From: Candidatus Eisenbergiella stercorigallinarum
GTDB lineage: Bacteria > Bacillota > Clostridia > Lachnospirales > Lachnospiraceae
DNA: 8,700 nt
NCBI GenBank assembly: GCA_019120525.1
Contig: DWUW01000017.1
Location: 1 to 8,700 of the forward strand
Reading direction: 5' to 3'
The notes under the pieces: generated by a model
What the model was told of the DNA's origin: nothing
The model's input: the letters and a program-made list of their open reading frames with translations, nothing else
Database searches by the model: none
In this document: positions 1 through 6,769 of the stretch, piece by piece
Position numbering within the stretch: position 1 is the stretch's first letter
How the letters are laid out: the number at the start of each line of letters is the position of its first letter
Program-made: the position numbers and the translations under genes

Positions 1-13
1 CGAGGTTTCTTCT

Positions 14-373
14 GTGGCTATTGGTATTTTCACTCTTATGTTCATCCTGATCAGTCTCGTCAGTCTGATCGGCATCCTGCTCCTTTTTCTGTGGAAGGAC
101 GGCGCAGGCCGGGAGACGCTGTTTTACCTGCTGGCTGTCTGGGGACTTCTGATCGCCGTCTGCGGAATCACAAGCCTTCCCTCCAATTATACCGTCTCCC
201 GTCTTGTCAGCTTTTCCTTCGGTCTGCTTTCCGCCGCCGGCCTGTTCTGGCACAGAAATATGGAAAACCGCGGGCAGGCGGAAACGTCCGGAAAAGGGCT
301 TCACACCGTCTCTTTTCTGCTCGTCTCCGCCTCCATCCTTCTGGGGATCCTGAAGCTCTCCGGCCTGGTATAG
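14..373 (+). CDS. Small four-helix membrane protein, unknown function (start uncertain, may be 5'-partial)
   Basis: A hydrophobic protein of about 119 residues that I do not recognise. It shows four likely membrane helices at about residues 5-27, 37-56, 62-79 and 98-116. Short charged linkers separate them, and the longest, around residues 80-97, is polar with several Gly, Lys and Arg. There is no catalytic motif. The start is uncertain. A GTG at 14 has a GAGG eight bases upstream, which is acceptable. However, the frame is open to the left edge of the window, so the true start may lie outside, and an ATG at 38 is also possible. It ends in TAG about 155 bases before the ABC exporter genes on the same strand. 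No clear terminator separates them, so cotranscription cannot be excluded. That the frame is a real gene is supported by its coherent helix pattern. Any function would be a guess. Confidence 0.6.
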   Translation: MAIGIFTLMFILISLVSLIGILLLFLWKDGAGRETLFYLLAVWGLLIAVCGITSLPSNYTVSRLVSFSFGLLSAAGLFWHRNMENRGQAETSGKGLHTVSFLLVSASILLGILKLSGLV

Positions 374-454
374 GCATGCGAAAAGCCCCCCGGCGGTTAC
401 AAAATAATACAAAAAATAAGCAAGAAAATACATTTCATTTTTTTCCCGATTTTC

Positions 455-460
455 TATGAT
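455..460 (+). promoter_or_regulatory. Candidate -10 box of the ABC exporter operon
   Basis: TATGAT matches the sigma-A -10 consensus at five of six positions. It lies in an AT-rich tract (about 400-460) upstream of the exporter genes, 69 bases before the preferred ATG. There is no good -35: TTTCAT at 433-438 sits at 16-bp spacing but is a poor match. The call rests on the -10 and the composition only. Confidence 0.3.
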
Positions 461-480
461 ATATGGACAGGAAACGATTC

Positions 481-498
481 CGGGAAAGCCATTTTCCG
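481..498 (+). other. Short stem-loop in the exporter leader
   Basis: Seven-base arms (481-487 and 492-498, one G-U pair) enclose a four-base loop, GCCA. The structure lies between the candidate -10 and the ribosome binding site of the first ABC gene. It is not followed by a T-run, so it is not a terminator. It could be a leader structure affecting translation or mRNA stability, or chance pairing. Confidence 0.2.
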
Positions 499-528
499 TA
501 AAAACAGCTCAGGGAGGGATTGTATTTT

Positions 529-2319
529 ATGACGCCGATGAAGTGGTTTTACTCGTTTATCAGGCCTTACCGCCCACGGATCTTTCTGGGACTGGTACTG
601 GTCACCTTTCTCGCGGCTCTTGCCATCATCAACCCGGTGGTCAGCGGCCATGTGGTGGACGATGTGATCAGCGGCGGGCAGTATGAGAAGCTGCCCATGC
701 TGGTGGGGATCCTGCTTCTTGTCACCGCGGCGAGAAGCGTGCTCCGCTTCTTCGTCCCCTACAATTTCGAGATCTGCTCGCAGGGCGTCCTTTATAAAAT
801 GAGGGACGCGGTATACCGCAAGCTCCTGCTGGAGGATTTCGCCTTCTATAACCGCAACCGTACCGGCGACCTGATGAGCCGCCAGACGGGCGACATGGAC
901 GCCATCCGGCATTTCGTGGCGAACATCATCTATTCCATTTATGAAAACGTGCTCTACTTCTGCTTCGCCCTGGTGATGGTCTTTACCATCAATACGAAGC
1001 TGGCCCTGTGCATGCTGTGCATCCTGCCCTTTACGGTGTTCTTCACCATCTCGCAGTTCCGGCATGTGAAGCCGGCCTTCCAGAACATCCGCAACCGCTT
1101 CTCCAGCCTGAACGCCTTCGTACAGGAAAACATCAGCGGCAACCGGGTGGTCAAGGCCTTCGCGAAGGAGGATTTTGAGAAGGAAAAATTCGATAAGGAA
1201 AACGATGCCTACCGGGAAGCCGAGCTGGGCGCGGCAGCCATCTGGTCCAAATACGTGCCGGTTTTTGAATTTTTCTCCAACATCCTCACCGTCGTCCTCA
1301 TCCTGCTGGGCGGCCTGATGGCCATCCAGGGCGAGATCACCCTGGGAAGCCTGGTCACGGTGAACGGCTATCTGTGGATGCTGAACAACCCCCTGCGTAT
1401 GGCGGGCTGGTTCATCAACGACGTGCAGCGCTTCATCACCTCCGTGGAAAAGATCTACGCCACCTTCTCGGAGAACCCGAATGTTTTTGACCCGGAAAAC
1501 GCGGTGAAGAAAAAGCGCCTCAAGGGAAGCGTGGAATTTAAAAACGTATCCTATCAGGCGGAGGATGCCCGGGATGTGGACATCATACGCAATGTAAGCT
1601 TTTCCGTAAAACCGGGCCAGACGGTGGGCATCCTTGGCCCCACGGGCTCCGGAAAATCCACCATCATGAACCTGCTCTGCCGCTTCTATGACGCGACGGA
1701 GGGCGAGGTGCTCGTAGACGGCGTCAACGTGAAGGACATGGATCTGTACGACCTGCGCGACAACATCGGCATGGCCATGCAGGATGTATTCCTTTTCTCG
1801 GATACCATCGAGGGAAACATCGCCTACGGCCGCCCCGACTGCCCGTTTGAGAAGGTCAAGCAGGCCGCCATCGCCGCGGACGCCAATCATTTCATCCAGG
1901 CCATGCCGGAAGGCTACGATACCATCGTGGGCGAACGGGGCGTGGGACTTTCCGGCGGGCAGAAGCAGAGAATCTCCCTTGCCAGGGCCCTGCTCAAGGA
2001 TCCCGCCATCCTGATCCTGGACGATACCACCTCGGCGGTTGACATGGAAACGGAAACCTACATCCAGAAGCAATTAAAAAATCTGGAAGGAGCGCATACC
2101 ATCTTCATCGTGGCTTACCGCATCTCCTCCCTGAAGGACGCGGACCAGATCCTGGTCCTGGATCACGGACGGATCGCCGAGCGGGGAACCCACGAGGAGC
2201 TGCTCAGACAGAACGGATATTACGCCCGCGTCTTCGAGCATCAGTACCATACGGATGCCAAAAAGGCGGCGGAAGCCTATGAACAGGCCGCGAAAGCGGC
2301 AGGAAGGGAGGGAAGATAA
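529..2319 (+). CDS. Heterodimeric ABC exporter, subunit with degenerate nucleotide-binding domain (BmrC/LmrC/TM287-like)
   Basis: A half-size ABC exporter of 596 residues: an N-terminal six-helix type IV membrane domain (about residues 15-300) fused to an ATPase domain (about 335-575). The ATPase motifs are Walker A GPTGSGKST at 370-378, Q-loop Gln418, signature LSGGQ at 474-478 and Walker B ILILD ending at Asp498. The residue after Walker B, normally the catalytic Glu, is Asp499, and the H-loop position is Tyr530 (AYR) instead of His. These changes mark the non-catalytic member of a heterodimeric exporter, here paired with the next gene. The substrate is unknown; the family exports drugs, lipids or peptides. 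ATG 529 is chosen because AGGGAGGG (511-518) lies ten bases upstream. An in-frame TTG at 520 is too close to that site. The C-terminus is a short Ala/Lys/Glu-rich tail. Family and pairing are firm; the transported molecule is not. Confidence 0.93.
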   Translation: MTPMKWFYSFIRPYRPRIFLGLVLVTFLAALAIINPVVSGHVVDDVISGGQYEKLPMLVGILLLVTAARSVLRFFVPYNFEICSQGVLYKMRDAVYRKLLLEDFAFYNRNRTGDLMSRQTGDMDAIRHFVANIIYSIYENVLYFCFALVMVFTINTKLALCMLCILPFTVFFTISQFRHVKPAFQNIRNRFSSLNAFVQENISGNRVVKAFAKEDFEKEKFDKENDAYREAELGAAAIWSKYVPVFEFFSNILTVVLILLGGLMAIQGEITLGSLVTVNGYLWMLNNPLRMAGWFINDVQRFITSVEKIYATFSENPNVFDPENAVKKKRLKGSVEFKNVSYQAEDARDVDIIRNVSFSVKPGQTVGILGPTGSGKSTIMNLLCRFYDATEGEVLVDGVNVKDMDLYDLRDNIGMAMQDVFLFSDTIEGNIAYGRPDCPFEKVKQAAIAADANHFIQAMPEGYDTIVGERGVGLSGGQKQRISLARALLKDPAILILDDTTSAVDMETETYIQKQLKNLEGAHTIFIVAYRISSLKDADQILVLDHGRIAERGTHEELLRQNGYYARVFEHQYHTDAKKAAEAYEQAAKAAGREGR

Positions 2320-4179
2320 ATGGCACGCAACAAATATGATGTGGATGAGATTTATGAAGAGCATTTTGACCTGGGACAGCTGAAGCGTCTGGGCCGTTAT
2401 GTCCTCCCCTATAAAAAGGACATGATCATCGCCGCGGTGCTCATGCTTTCTTCCAGCGCCGCAACCATGCTGATCCCCCGCTTCTTCATGACGGTCATGA
2501 ATGAGATGATCCCAAATAAGGACGTACAGGGCCTGGTGCGCATCAGCCTGCTGACGCTTCTCGTCATCCTGTACTCTGTCTTCGCCCTGAAGATCAAGAT
2601 CAAGATCACCAACCGGGTGGGGCAGACCGTCATCCATGAGCTGAGAAACGACATCTTCTGGCATCTGCAGGAGCTGCCCTTCTCCTATTACGACGACCGG
2701 CCTCACGGCAAGATCCAGGTGCGCGTGGTCAACTACGTGAACAACTTAAGCGACCTGCTTTCCAACGGTCTCTTAAACACCATCACCGACCTGTGCAGCC
2801 TGATCTTCATCATTTTCTTCATGCTGTCCATCAACGTGAAGCTGACCCTGATGTGCATGTGCGGCCTGCCCGTCCTCGCCCTGTTCGCCGTCGTCATCAA
2901 GAAAAGACAGCACCGGGCCTGGCAGATCCAGAGCAACAAGCAGTCCAACCTGAACGCCTATATCGCGGAAAGCATCAACGGCATCCGCGTGACCCAGTCC
3001 TTCGTCCGCGAGCAGGAGAACAGCGGTATCTTCAACCGCCTGAGCGACGGCTACCGCCAGGCATGGATGAAGGCCGTGCGCTTCAACTTCATGATGGGAC
3101 CCACCGTGGACGTGATCTCCGCCGTGACCACCGCTTTCCTGTATGTGGCCATTGTGGATATGGCGATGAACGGCGGCGCGGCCTCCGTGGGCGTGCTGGT
3201 AGCCTTTACCGGATACATCAGCCGGTTCTGGTCCCCCATCACCACCCTGGCGAATTTCTACAATTCGCTGCTCACCGCCATCTCCTATCTGGAGCGTATT
3301 TTCGAGACCATCGATACGCCGGTCGCCGTAAAGGACGCTCCTGACGCGAAGGAAATGCCTCCCATCACCGGGGAAGTCCGCTTCGACCACGTTTCCTTCT
3401 CCTATGAGGAAGGCGTCAAGACCCTGGACGACGTGAGCTTCACCGCCATGCCTGGCGAATCCTTCGCCATCGTGGGACCCACCGGCGCGGGCAAGACCAC
3501 CATCGTCAACCTGCTGAGCCGTTTCTACAACATCGGAAGCGGCCGGATCACCATAGACGGCGTGGACATCTCGAAGGTGACCCTGCACTCCCTGCGCACC
3601 CAGATGGGCGTCATGATGCAGGACAGCTTCATCTTCTCCGGCACCATCATGGACAACATCCGCTACGGCAACCGCACCGCCACGGACGAAGAGGTCATCC
3701 AGGCAGCCAAAACCGTCTGCGCGCATGATTTCATCATGCAGATGGAAAACGGCTACTACACCCAGGTAAACGAACGCGGAAGCCGCCTGTCCGCCGGACA
3801 GAGACAGCTCATCTCCTTCGCCCGCGCCCTGCTGGCCGACCCCAAGATCCTGATCCTGGACGAAGCCACCTCAAGCATCGACACGGAAACGGAGATTGTC
3901 CTCCAGAAGGGCTTAAACGAGCTCTTGAAAGGCAGGACCTCCTTCATCATCGCCCACCGTCTCTCCACCATCCAGAACTGTACCCGCATCCTCTATGTGG
4001 ATAAGGGAAAGATCCAGGAGAGCGGAAGCCATGACGAGCTGCTGGCACGCAAAGGAGCCTACTACCACCTGTACATGTCCCAGTACAGCTTCATGAAAAA
4101 CGCCGATGAGCTCGCCGCAGAAGAAAAGGCAGCCGCAGATGATCCGGACGACCGGGCCATGGCCCCGGCGTACAGCTGA
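2320..4179 (+). CDS. Heterodimeric ABC exporter, catalytically competent subunit (BmrD/LmrD/TM288-like)
   Basis: The second half-transporter has 619 residues, with a six-helix membrane domain (about 30-320) and an ATPase domain (about 350-590). Walker A GPTGAGKTT is at 386-394, Q-loop Gln434, signature LSAGQ at 490-494, Walker B Asp514 followed by the catalytic Glu515, and H-loop His546 (AHR). It therefore supplies the intact Walker B and H-loop that the upstream subunit lacks, while its signature has Ala for the first Gly. The ATG directly follows the TAA of the first gene, and a strong GGGAGG lies seven bases upstream inside that gene, which implies translational coupling. An N-terminal extension of about 25 residues is rich in Asp, Glu and Tyr and precedes the first helix. 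An acidic, Ala-rich C-terminal tail (about 594-619) follows the ATPase domain. The heterodimer would sit in the cytoplasmic membrane and export an unknown substrate with ATP hydrolysis. Confidence 0.95.
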   Translation: MARNKYDVDEIYEEHFDLGQLKRLGRYVLPYKKDMIIAAVLMLSSSAATMLIPRFFMTVMNEMIPNKDVQGLVRISLLTLLVILYSVFALKIKIKITNRVGQTVIHELRNDIFWHLQELPFSYYDDRPHGKIQVRVVNYVNNLSDLLSNGLLNTITDLCSLIFIIFFMLSINVKLTLMCMCGLPVLALFAVVIKKRQHRAWQIQSNKQSNLNAYIAESINGIRVTQSFVREQENSGIFNRLSDGYRQAWMKAVRFNFMMGPTVDVISAVTTAFLYVAIVDMAMNGGAASVGVLVAFTGYISRFWSPITTLANFYNSLLTAISYLERIFETIDTPVAVKDAPDAKEMPPITGEVRFDHVSFSYEEGVKTLDDVSFTAMPGESFAIVGPTGAGKTTIVNLLSRFYNIGSGRITIDGVDISKVTLHSLRTQMGVMMQDSFIFSGTIMDNIRYGNRTATDEEVIQAAKTVCAHDFIMQMENGYYTQVNERGSRLSAGQRQLISFARALLADPKILILDEATSSIDTETEIVLQKGLNELLKGRTSFIIAHRLSTIQNCTRILYVDKGKIQESGSHDELLARKGAYYHLYMSQYSFMKNADELAAEEKAAADDPDDRAMAPAYS

Positions 4180-4235
4180 TTCTTTCCATCGCTGCGGCAG
4201 CCTCAAAATACAGCTGAATATTCCTGTTTATGTTT

Positions 4236-4270
4236 CCGCGCCCGGAAGGCCCCTTTCCTTCCGGGCGCGG
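4236..4270 (+). terminator. Intrinsic terminator of the ABC exporter operon
   Basis: Perfect 14-bp GC-rich arms (4236-4249 and 4257-4270) enclose a seven-base loop and are followed by GATTTTG. It begins 56 bases after the stop of the second ABC gene. The T-run is short (four), but the stem is very strong. Read from the other strand the stem is followed by A-rich sequence, so it should act mainly on the + strand, although the stem could also slow convergent transcription from the peptidase gene. Confidence 0.8.
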
Positions 4271-4284
4271 GATTTTGTGAGATA

Positions 4285-4299
4285 AGCCGGGAACCGGCT
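4285..4299 (-). terminator. Weak candidate terminator of the aminopeptidase gene
   Basis: Six-base perfect arms AGCCGG and CCGGCT around a three-base loop begin nine bases past the minus-strand stop codon. On the minus strand the stem is followed by TTATCTC, only a poor U-tract. It is placed well for the aminopeptidase transcript but is weak on sequence. Confidence 0.35.
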
Positions 4300-4308
4300 C
4301 CTTCCTTT

Positions 4309-5631
4309 TCAGGCGAAATACGCCCTGCAGAATTCGATGAGATATCCGGTATCCAATGCCCCCGCCGTCTCAAAGGCGGAATGCATGGCAAGCTGCGCCA
4401 GCCCGATATCCGCCGCCGGGACCGACACATGGGCAGAGGAAATATTTCCCAGGGTGCTCCCTCCGGCTATGTCGGCACGGTTGGCAAAATTCTGGCAGGG
4501 AACGCCCGCCTTCCCGCAGAGGCTGCGCACCAGGGCGGCCGACCAGGCGTCTGTGGTATATTTCTGGCTTCCCTGGAACTTCAGGACGATGCCGCCGTTC
4601 AGGTAAGGGCGGTTGGTGGGATCGGATTTCTCCGGATGGTTGGGATGTACGCCGTGGGCGTTGTCCGCCGAAAGGAGAAAGCTTTCCGCCAGAATATCCC
4701 GTCTGGCCGCGCCGCTGAGCCCGAGGCCTTCACAGACCCAGTCCAGCACGTCCGACAGGAAGGTGGAATCCGCGCCCTGTTTGGTCCCGCTTCCGATCTC
4801 TTCATTATCGAAAAGGGCGTAGACCGCGCAGCAGCCCGGCTCTTGCGTCCTTCCTTCTTCCTTCTCCCGGTCCGCCTGAAGAAAACCGGTCAGCACACCG
4901 AAGGCGCACTGCAGGTCATCCAGCCTGGGCGAACCGATGAACTCTCCCCTCGCGCCCATACGCCGTCCTTTTTCCCGGTTATACAGAAACAGATCTGAAG
5001 CCAGGATGCTCTCCTCCTCGATTCCCAGGCTGCGGGCGCACAGGCCGGCCAGGGTTTCCGGCTTCTCCTCCCCTGCGTCCTTTCCCGCTTTCCCGGAAAA
5101 CAGGGGAAGCAGATCCACCTGGGGATTGTAGGCGTATCCCTTATTGATCTCCCGGTTAAAATGTATGGCGACGTTGGGGATCACGCACAGATCCCGGTCC
5201 AGATTCACCAGCCGGGCCTGCGGCCCGTCTTCCGTCTCCACGATCACCCTTCCCGCCACGGAAAGAGGCCGGTCCAGCCAGGAGGACTGGATCATGCCGC
5301 CATAGCCCTCCGTATTCAGCTTCCCGTAACGGCCCTCCACGTCCATCTCCGGCGTCTCCTTGACCTTAAAAGCCGGGGAATCGCTGTGGGCAGCCGCGAT
5401 CCGGAATCTCCGCAGCTCCCCCTTCGGGATGCGAAAGGCGATCAGGGAAGAACCGTTGCGGGTCATATAATATCTCCCTCCCGCCTCAGGCCTTATCCCT
5501 GTCTCCTTCCCCACCTTCCTGTAGCCGGCCGCCTCCAGCCGCTTTGCGGCCTGTGCCGCCGCGTGAAAAGCGGTGGGGCTTGCGTCTATATAATCGAACA
5601 GCTCCTGTGTGACCTTTTCTGTATCCAGCAT
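4309..5631 (-). CDS. M18 family aminopeptidase (aspartyl aminopeptidase-like)
   Basis: A cytosolic dizinc aminopeptidase of 440 residues, within the usual M18 length of about 420-480. M18 enzymes form large oligomers and remove N-terminal residues from peptides, often acidic ones. The family residues are all in place by comparison with DNPEP-type enzymes: metal His82 in AHSDSP, bridging Asp238 in SPRLDD, the Glu277-Glu278 pair (base and ligand) in DNEEIGS, Asp323 in SADNAHG, and the C-terminal ligand His417 in MHSAFE. The ATG start has AAAAAAGGAG nine bases upstream. There is no signal peptide. It converges with the ABC operon and lies downstream of the AraC gene on the same strand, with its own predicted promoter in the gap. 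It is most likely a housekeeping peptide-recycling enzyme. The family is firm. Exact residue preference cannot be read from sequence, and the apeB/pepD symbols used for such genes are inconsistent, so none is given. Confidence 0.95.
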   Translation of the reverse strand: MLDTEKVTQELFDYIDASPTAFHAAAQAAKRLEAAGYRKVGKETGIRPEAGGRYYMTRNGSSLIAFRIPKGELRRFRIAAAHSDSPAFKVKETPEMDVEGRYGKLNTEGYGGMIQSSWLDRPLSVAGRVIVETEDGPQARLVNLDRDLCVIPNVAIHFNREINKGYAYNPQVDLLPLFSGKAGKDAGEEKPETLAGLCARSLGIEEESILASDLFLYNREKGRRMGARGEFIGSPRLDDLQCAFGVLTGFLQADREKEEGRTQEPGCCAVYALFDNEEIGSGTKQGADSTFLSDVLDWVCEGLGLSGAARRDILAESFLLSADNAHGVHPNHPEKSDPTNRPYLNGGIVLKFQGSQKYTTDAWSAALVRSLCGKAGVPCQNFANRADIAGGSTLGNISSAHVSVPAADIGLAQLAMHSAFETAGALDTGYLIEFCRAYFA

Positions 5632-5657
5632 ATGATCGCTCTCCTTTTTTATCCATT

Positions 5658-5684
5658 GGAATCATCGGAATCTTCCGGAATATC
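5658..5684 (-). repeat. Three short GGAAT-type tandem repeats in the aminopeptidase leader
   Basis: Read on the + strand, GGAATCATC, GGAATCTTC and CGGAATATC follow each other at 9-10 base spacing, immediately downstream of and touching the predicted -10 of the aminopeptidase promoter. The third junction also forms the palindrome TTCCGGAA (5673-5680). The spacing is near one helical turn, so this could be an operator. It may equally be low-complexity sequence. Confidence 0.35.
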
Positions 5685-5710
5685 TTAGCAGAAATTCCGC
5701 CGGAGCGCAA
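5682..5710 (-). promoter_or_regulatory. Promoter of the M18 aminopeptidase gene
   Basis: On the minus strand TTGCGC (5705-5710) is separated by exactly 17 bases from TAAGAT (5682-5687), which is preceded by TGC, an extended -10 element. The -35 matches the consensus at three of six positions and the -10 at four of six. The site lies about 50 bases upstream of the aminopeptidase ATG, in the 95-base gap after the AraC gene. Its spacing and position make it plausible. Confidence 0.45.
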
Positions 5711-5718
5711 TGCGGCGG
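5697..5718 (-). terminator. Weak stem-loop after the AraC gene
   Basis: CCGCCG and CGGCGG arms with a ten-base loop begin nine bases beyond the AraC stop codon on the minus strand and are followed by AATTTC. The U-tract is poor and the stem overlaps the predicted -35 of the aminopeptidase promoter, so termination here is doubtful. Confidence 0.25.
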
Positions 5719-5726
5719 CAGGGCCG

Positions 5727-6599
5727 TCAGGGGGCGCTTCCTTCCTTTTTCCGCCTCCGGTAGGCGGCGGGCGGTATGGAAAATTTTCCGGAAAACGCCC
5801 TGCTGAAATGGAATTCATCGTAAAATCCGAAGTTCTTCGCCACCTCATACAGCTTCACGTCCGGATATTCCCGGATGAAGGCCGCCGCGGAACGCAGCTT
5901 CATATCCAGCTCATACTGGTGGAGCGTAACGCCCGTGCGCTTCTTGAAACGGCCGCTGACCGTCCTGGGGCTGACGTACAGAAGGCCGGCCAGTTCCTGT
6001 ACGGTATGGAAATGGCCGGGATCCTCCCGGATGATCCGCGTCACCGTTTCCACCAGCCCGTCCGCCGCCTCTCCCGGATTTTGGTTCTGCGCGGCATACA
6101 GCTCCGTCAGAAGGAGCTGAAGCAGGGCGGAAATGCGGCTTTCCCGGTAATCGTGCCCGGACGCGAATTCCGCCGTGACCCTTTCAAAAAGTGCCCTGAC
6201 GTTCCCGGCGTCCCGGCAGTCCGTCAGAAGCCGCAGGGCGATCTCTCCCTTGTTTCGCTCCTCCCGCGCCGGGGCCTCCCGTCCGGACGGCTCCGGCGTA
6301 AGGAACCGGTCCCCCGCGGCGGAAACATGCAGGAACATGGTCTTCGTGTGGTCCGGGCACGCCTTTTTCCCATAATGGTGGACGCGCGCGGGAAGGATCA
6401 GCACCTGATCCCGCCTCAGCATGACCGGGCCGCCCGGAAGCCAGATCTCCCATTCCCCTTCGCACATATAGATCAGATCATGCTCCTCCATCACCCGGTC
6501 AGGATGGGGGAAGCCGTGGACATAATGGTTAAAATAAGCCGCGCTCACCCTTCGGAACGCGTGGTCCTCAAAGCAGACCCTTGCCTTTTCGTTCTCCAT
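5727..6599 (-). CDS. AraC-family transcriptional regulator with N-terminal cupin sensor
   Basis: A DNA-binding regulator of 290 residues. Residues 1-110 look like the cupin ligand-binding domain of AraC proteins, with alternating hydrophobic strands, GEWEIWLPGG around 48-57 and LPARVHHYG at 69-77. A helical linker follows to about 185. The C-terminal HTH_18 domain has a first helix-turn-helix at about 198-220 (QELAGLLYVSPRTVSGRFKK) and a second at about 248-272 (YEVAKNFGFYDEFHFSRAF), ending with the usual PPAAYR segment. It is divergent from the oxidoreductase and glycosidase genes, so it probably activates them in response to a sugar. The ATG is supported by only a weak site, GGAA seven bases upstream; a better AAGGAG is 23 bases away and too far. 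I found no better in-frame start nearby. The family is firm; the ligand and the targets are inferred from context. Confidence 0.92.
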   Translation of the reverse strand: MENEKARVCFEDHAFRRVSAAYFNHYVHGFPHPDRVMEEHDLIYMCEGEWEIWLPGGPVMLRRDQVLILPARVHHYGKKACPDHTKTMFLHVSAAGDRFLTPEPSGREAPAREERNKGEIALRLLTDCRDAGNVRALFERVTAEFASGHDYRESRISALLQLLLTELYAAQNQNPGEAADGLVETVTRIIREDPGHFHTVQELAGLLYVSPRTVSGRFKKRTGVTLHQYELDMKLRSAAAFIREYPDVKLYEVAKNFGFYDEFHFSRAFSGKFSIPPAAYRRRKKEGSAP

Positions 6600-6641
6600 A
6601 CCTCTTTTCCGTCCGGAAGCGCTCCTTTCCTTTTTTGCCGT

Positions 6642-6670
6642 TTTTTACATGCTCTCTTCCGTTTCATCAA
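6642..6670 (-). promoter_or_regulatory. Promoter of the AraC-family regulator gene
   Basis: On the minus strand TTGATG (6665-6670; four of six matches to the -35) is separated by exactly 17 bases from TAAAAA (6642-6647; four of six to the -10). It lies about 43 bases upstream of the regulator's ATG. The match is modest but well spaced. Confidence 0.4.
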
Positions 6671-6693
6671 TGGCGCGCCCCGGCTCCCGGAAG

Positions 6694-6699
6694 TATGAT
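6694..6699 (+). promoter_or_regulatory. Candidate -10 box of the oxidoreductase-glycosidase operon
   Basis: TATGAT, five of six to consensus, lies 70 bases upstream of the oxidoreductase ATG. The sequence 17 bases upstream of it, TGGCGC (6671-6676), matches the -35 at only two of six positions. A good -10 with a poor -35 is typical of promoters that need an activator, which fits control by the divergent AraC protein. That link is inference. Confidence 0.4.
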
Positions 6700-6723
6700 A
6701 AATACAGCGAATAAACCTGCCGC

Positions 6724-6735
6724 GCCGGCGCCGGC
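6724..6735. repeat. Perfect 12-bp GC palindrome between promoter and oxidoreductase start
   Basis: GCCGGCGCCGGC is a perfect palindrome in the divergent intergenic region, about 25 bases downstream of the candidate -10. It could be an operator or a small mRNA hairpin in the 5' leader. It could also arise by chance in a GC-rich stretch. Confidence 0.3.
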
Positions 6736-6769
6736 CGCCAAGACTATTTTAACAGAAAGGGCGTATTTT

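Noticed and set aside
520..528. TTG at 520 as the start of the first exporter gene
   Set aside because: Only one base separates it from AGGGAGGG, too close for initiation. ATG 529 has ten bases.
456..686. A short frame starting in the exporter leader as a possible regulatory leader peptide
   Set aside because: No Shine-Dalgarno sequence precedes its ATG, the ATG overlaps the candidate -10, and the frame runs about 150 bases into the exporter gene out of frame.
454..2073. A 539-codon open frame on the minus strand opposite the first exporter gene
   Set aside because: It lies antisense to a gene with all ABC motifs. The product is rich in His, Asp and Gly with no recognisable domain, as expected from reverse reading of a GC-rich codon-biased gene. 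It has no convincing ribosome binding site.
2773..3726. A 317-codon minus-strand frame opposite the second exporter gene
   Set aside because: Same antisense-shadow pattern: His/Gly/Asp-rich low-complexity product fully inside a certain gene.
4381..4998. A 205-codon plus-strand frame opposite the aminopeptidase
   Set aside because: The minus strand encodes a complete M18 enzyme with all metal and catalytic residues. The opposing product has no domain signature.
5808..6698. A 296-codon plus-strand frame opposite the AraC regulator
   Set aside because: The minus-strand reading has a complete AraC-type DNA-binding domain. The opposing product has no recognisable domain and is rich in Arg, Pro and His.
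6581..6769. N-terminal extension of 63 codons on the oxidoreductase
   Set aside because: It would overlap the start of the divergent AraC gene, cross the whole control region and put about 75 residues before the GLGFGG loop. The ATG at 6770 has a well-spaced AGAAAGG.
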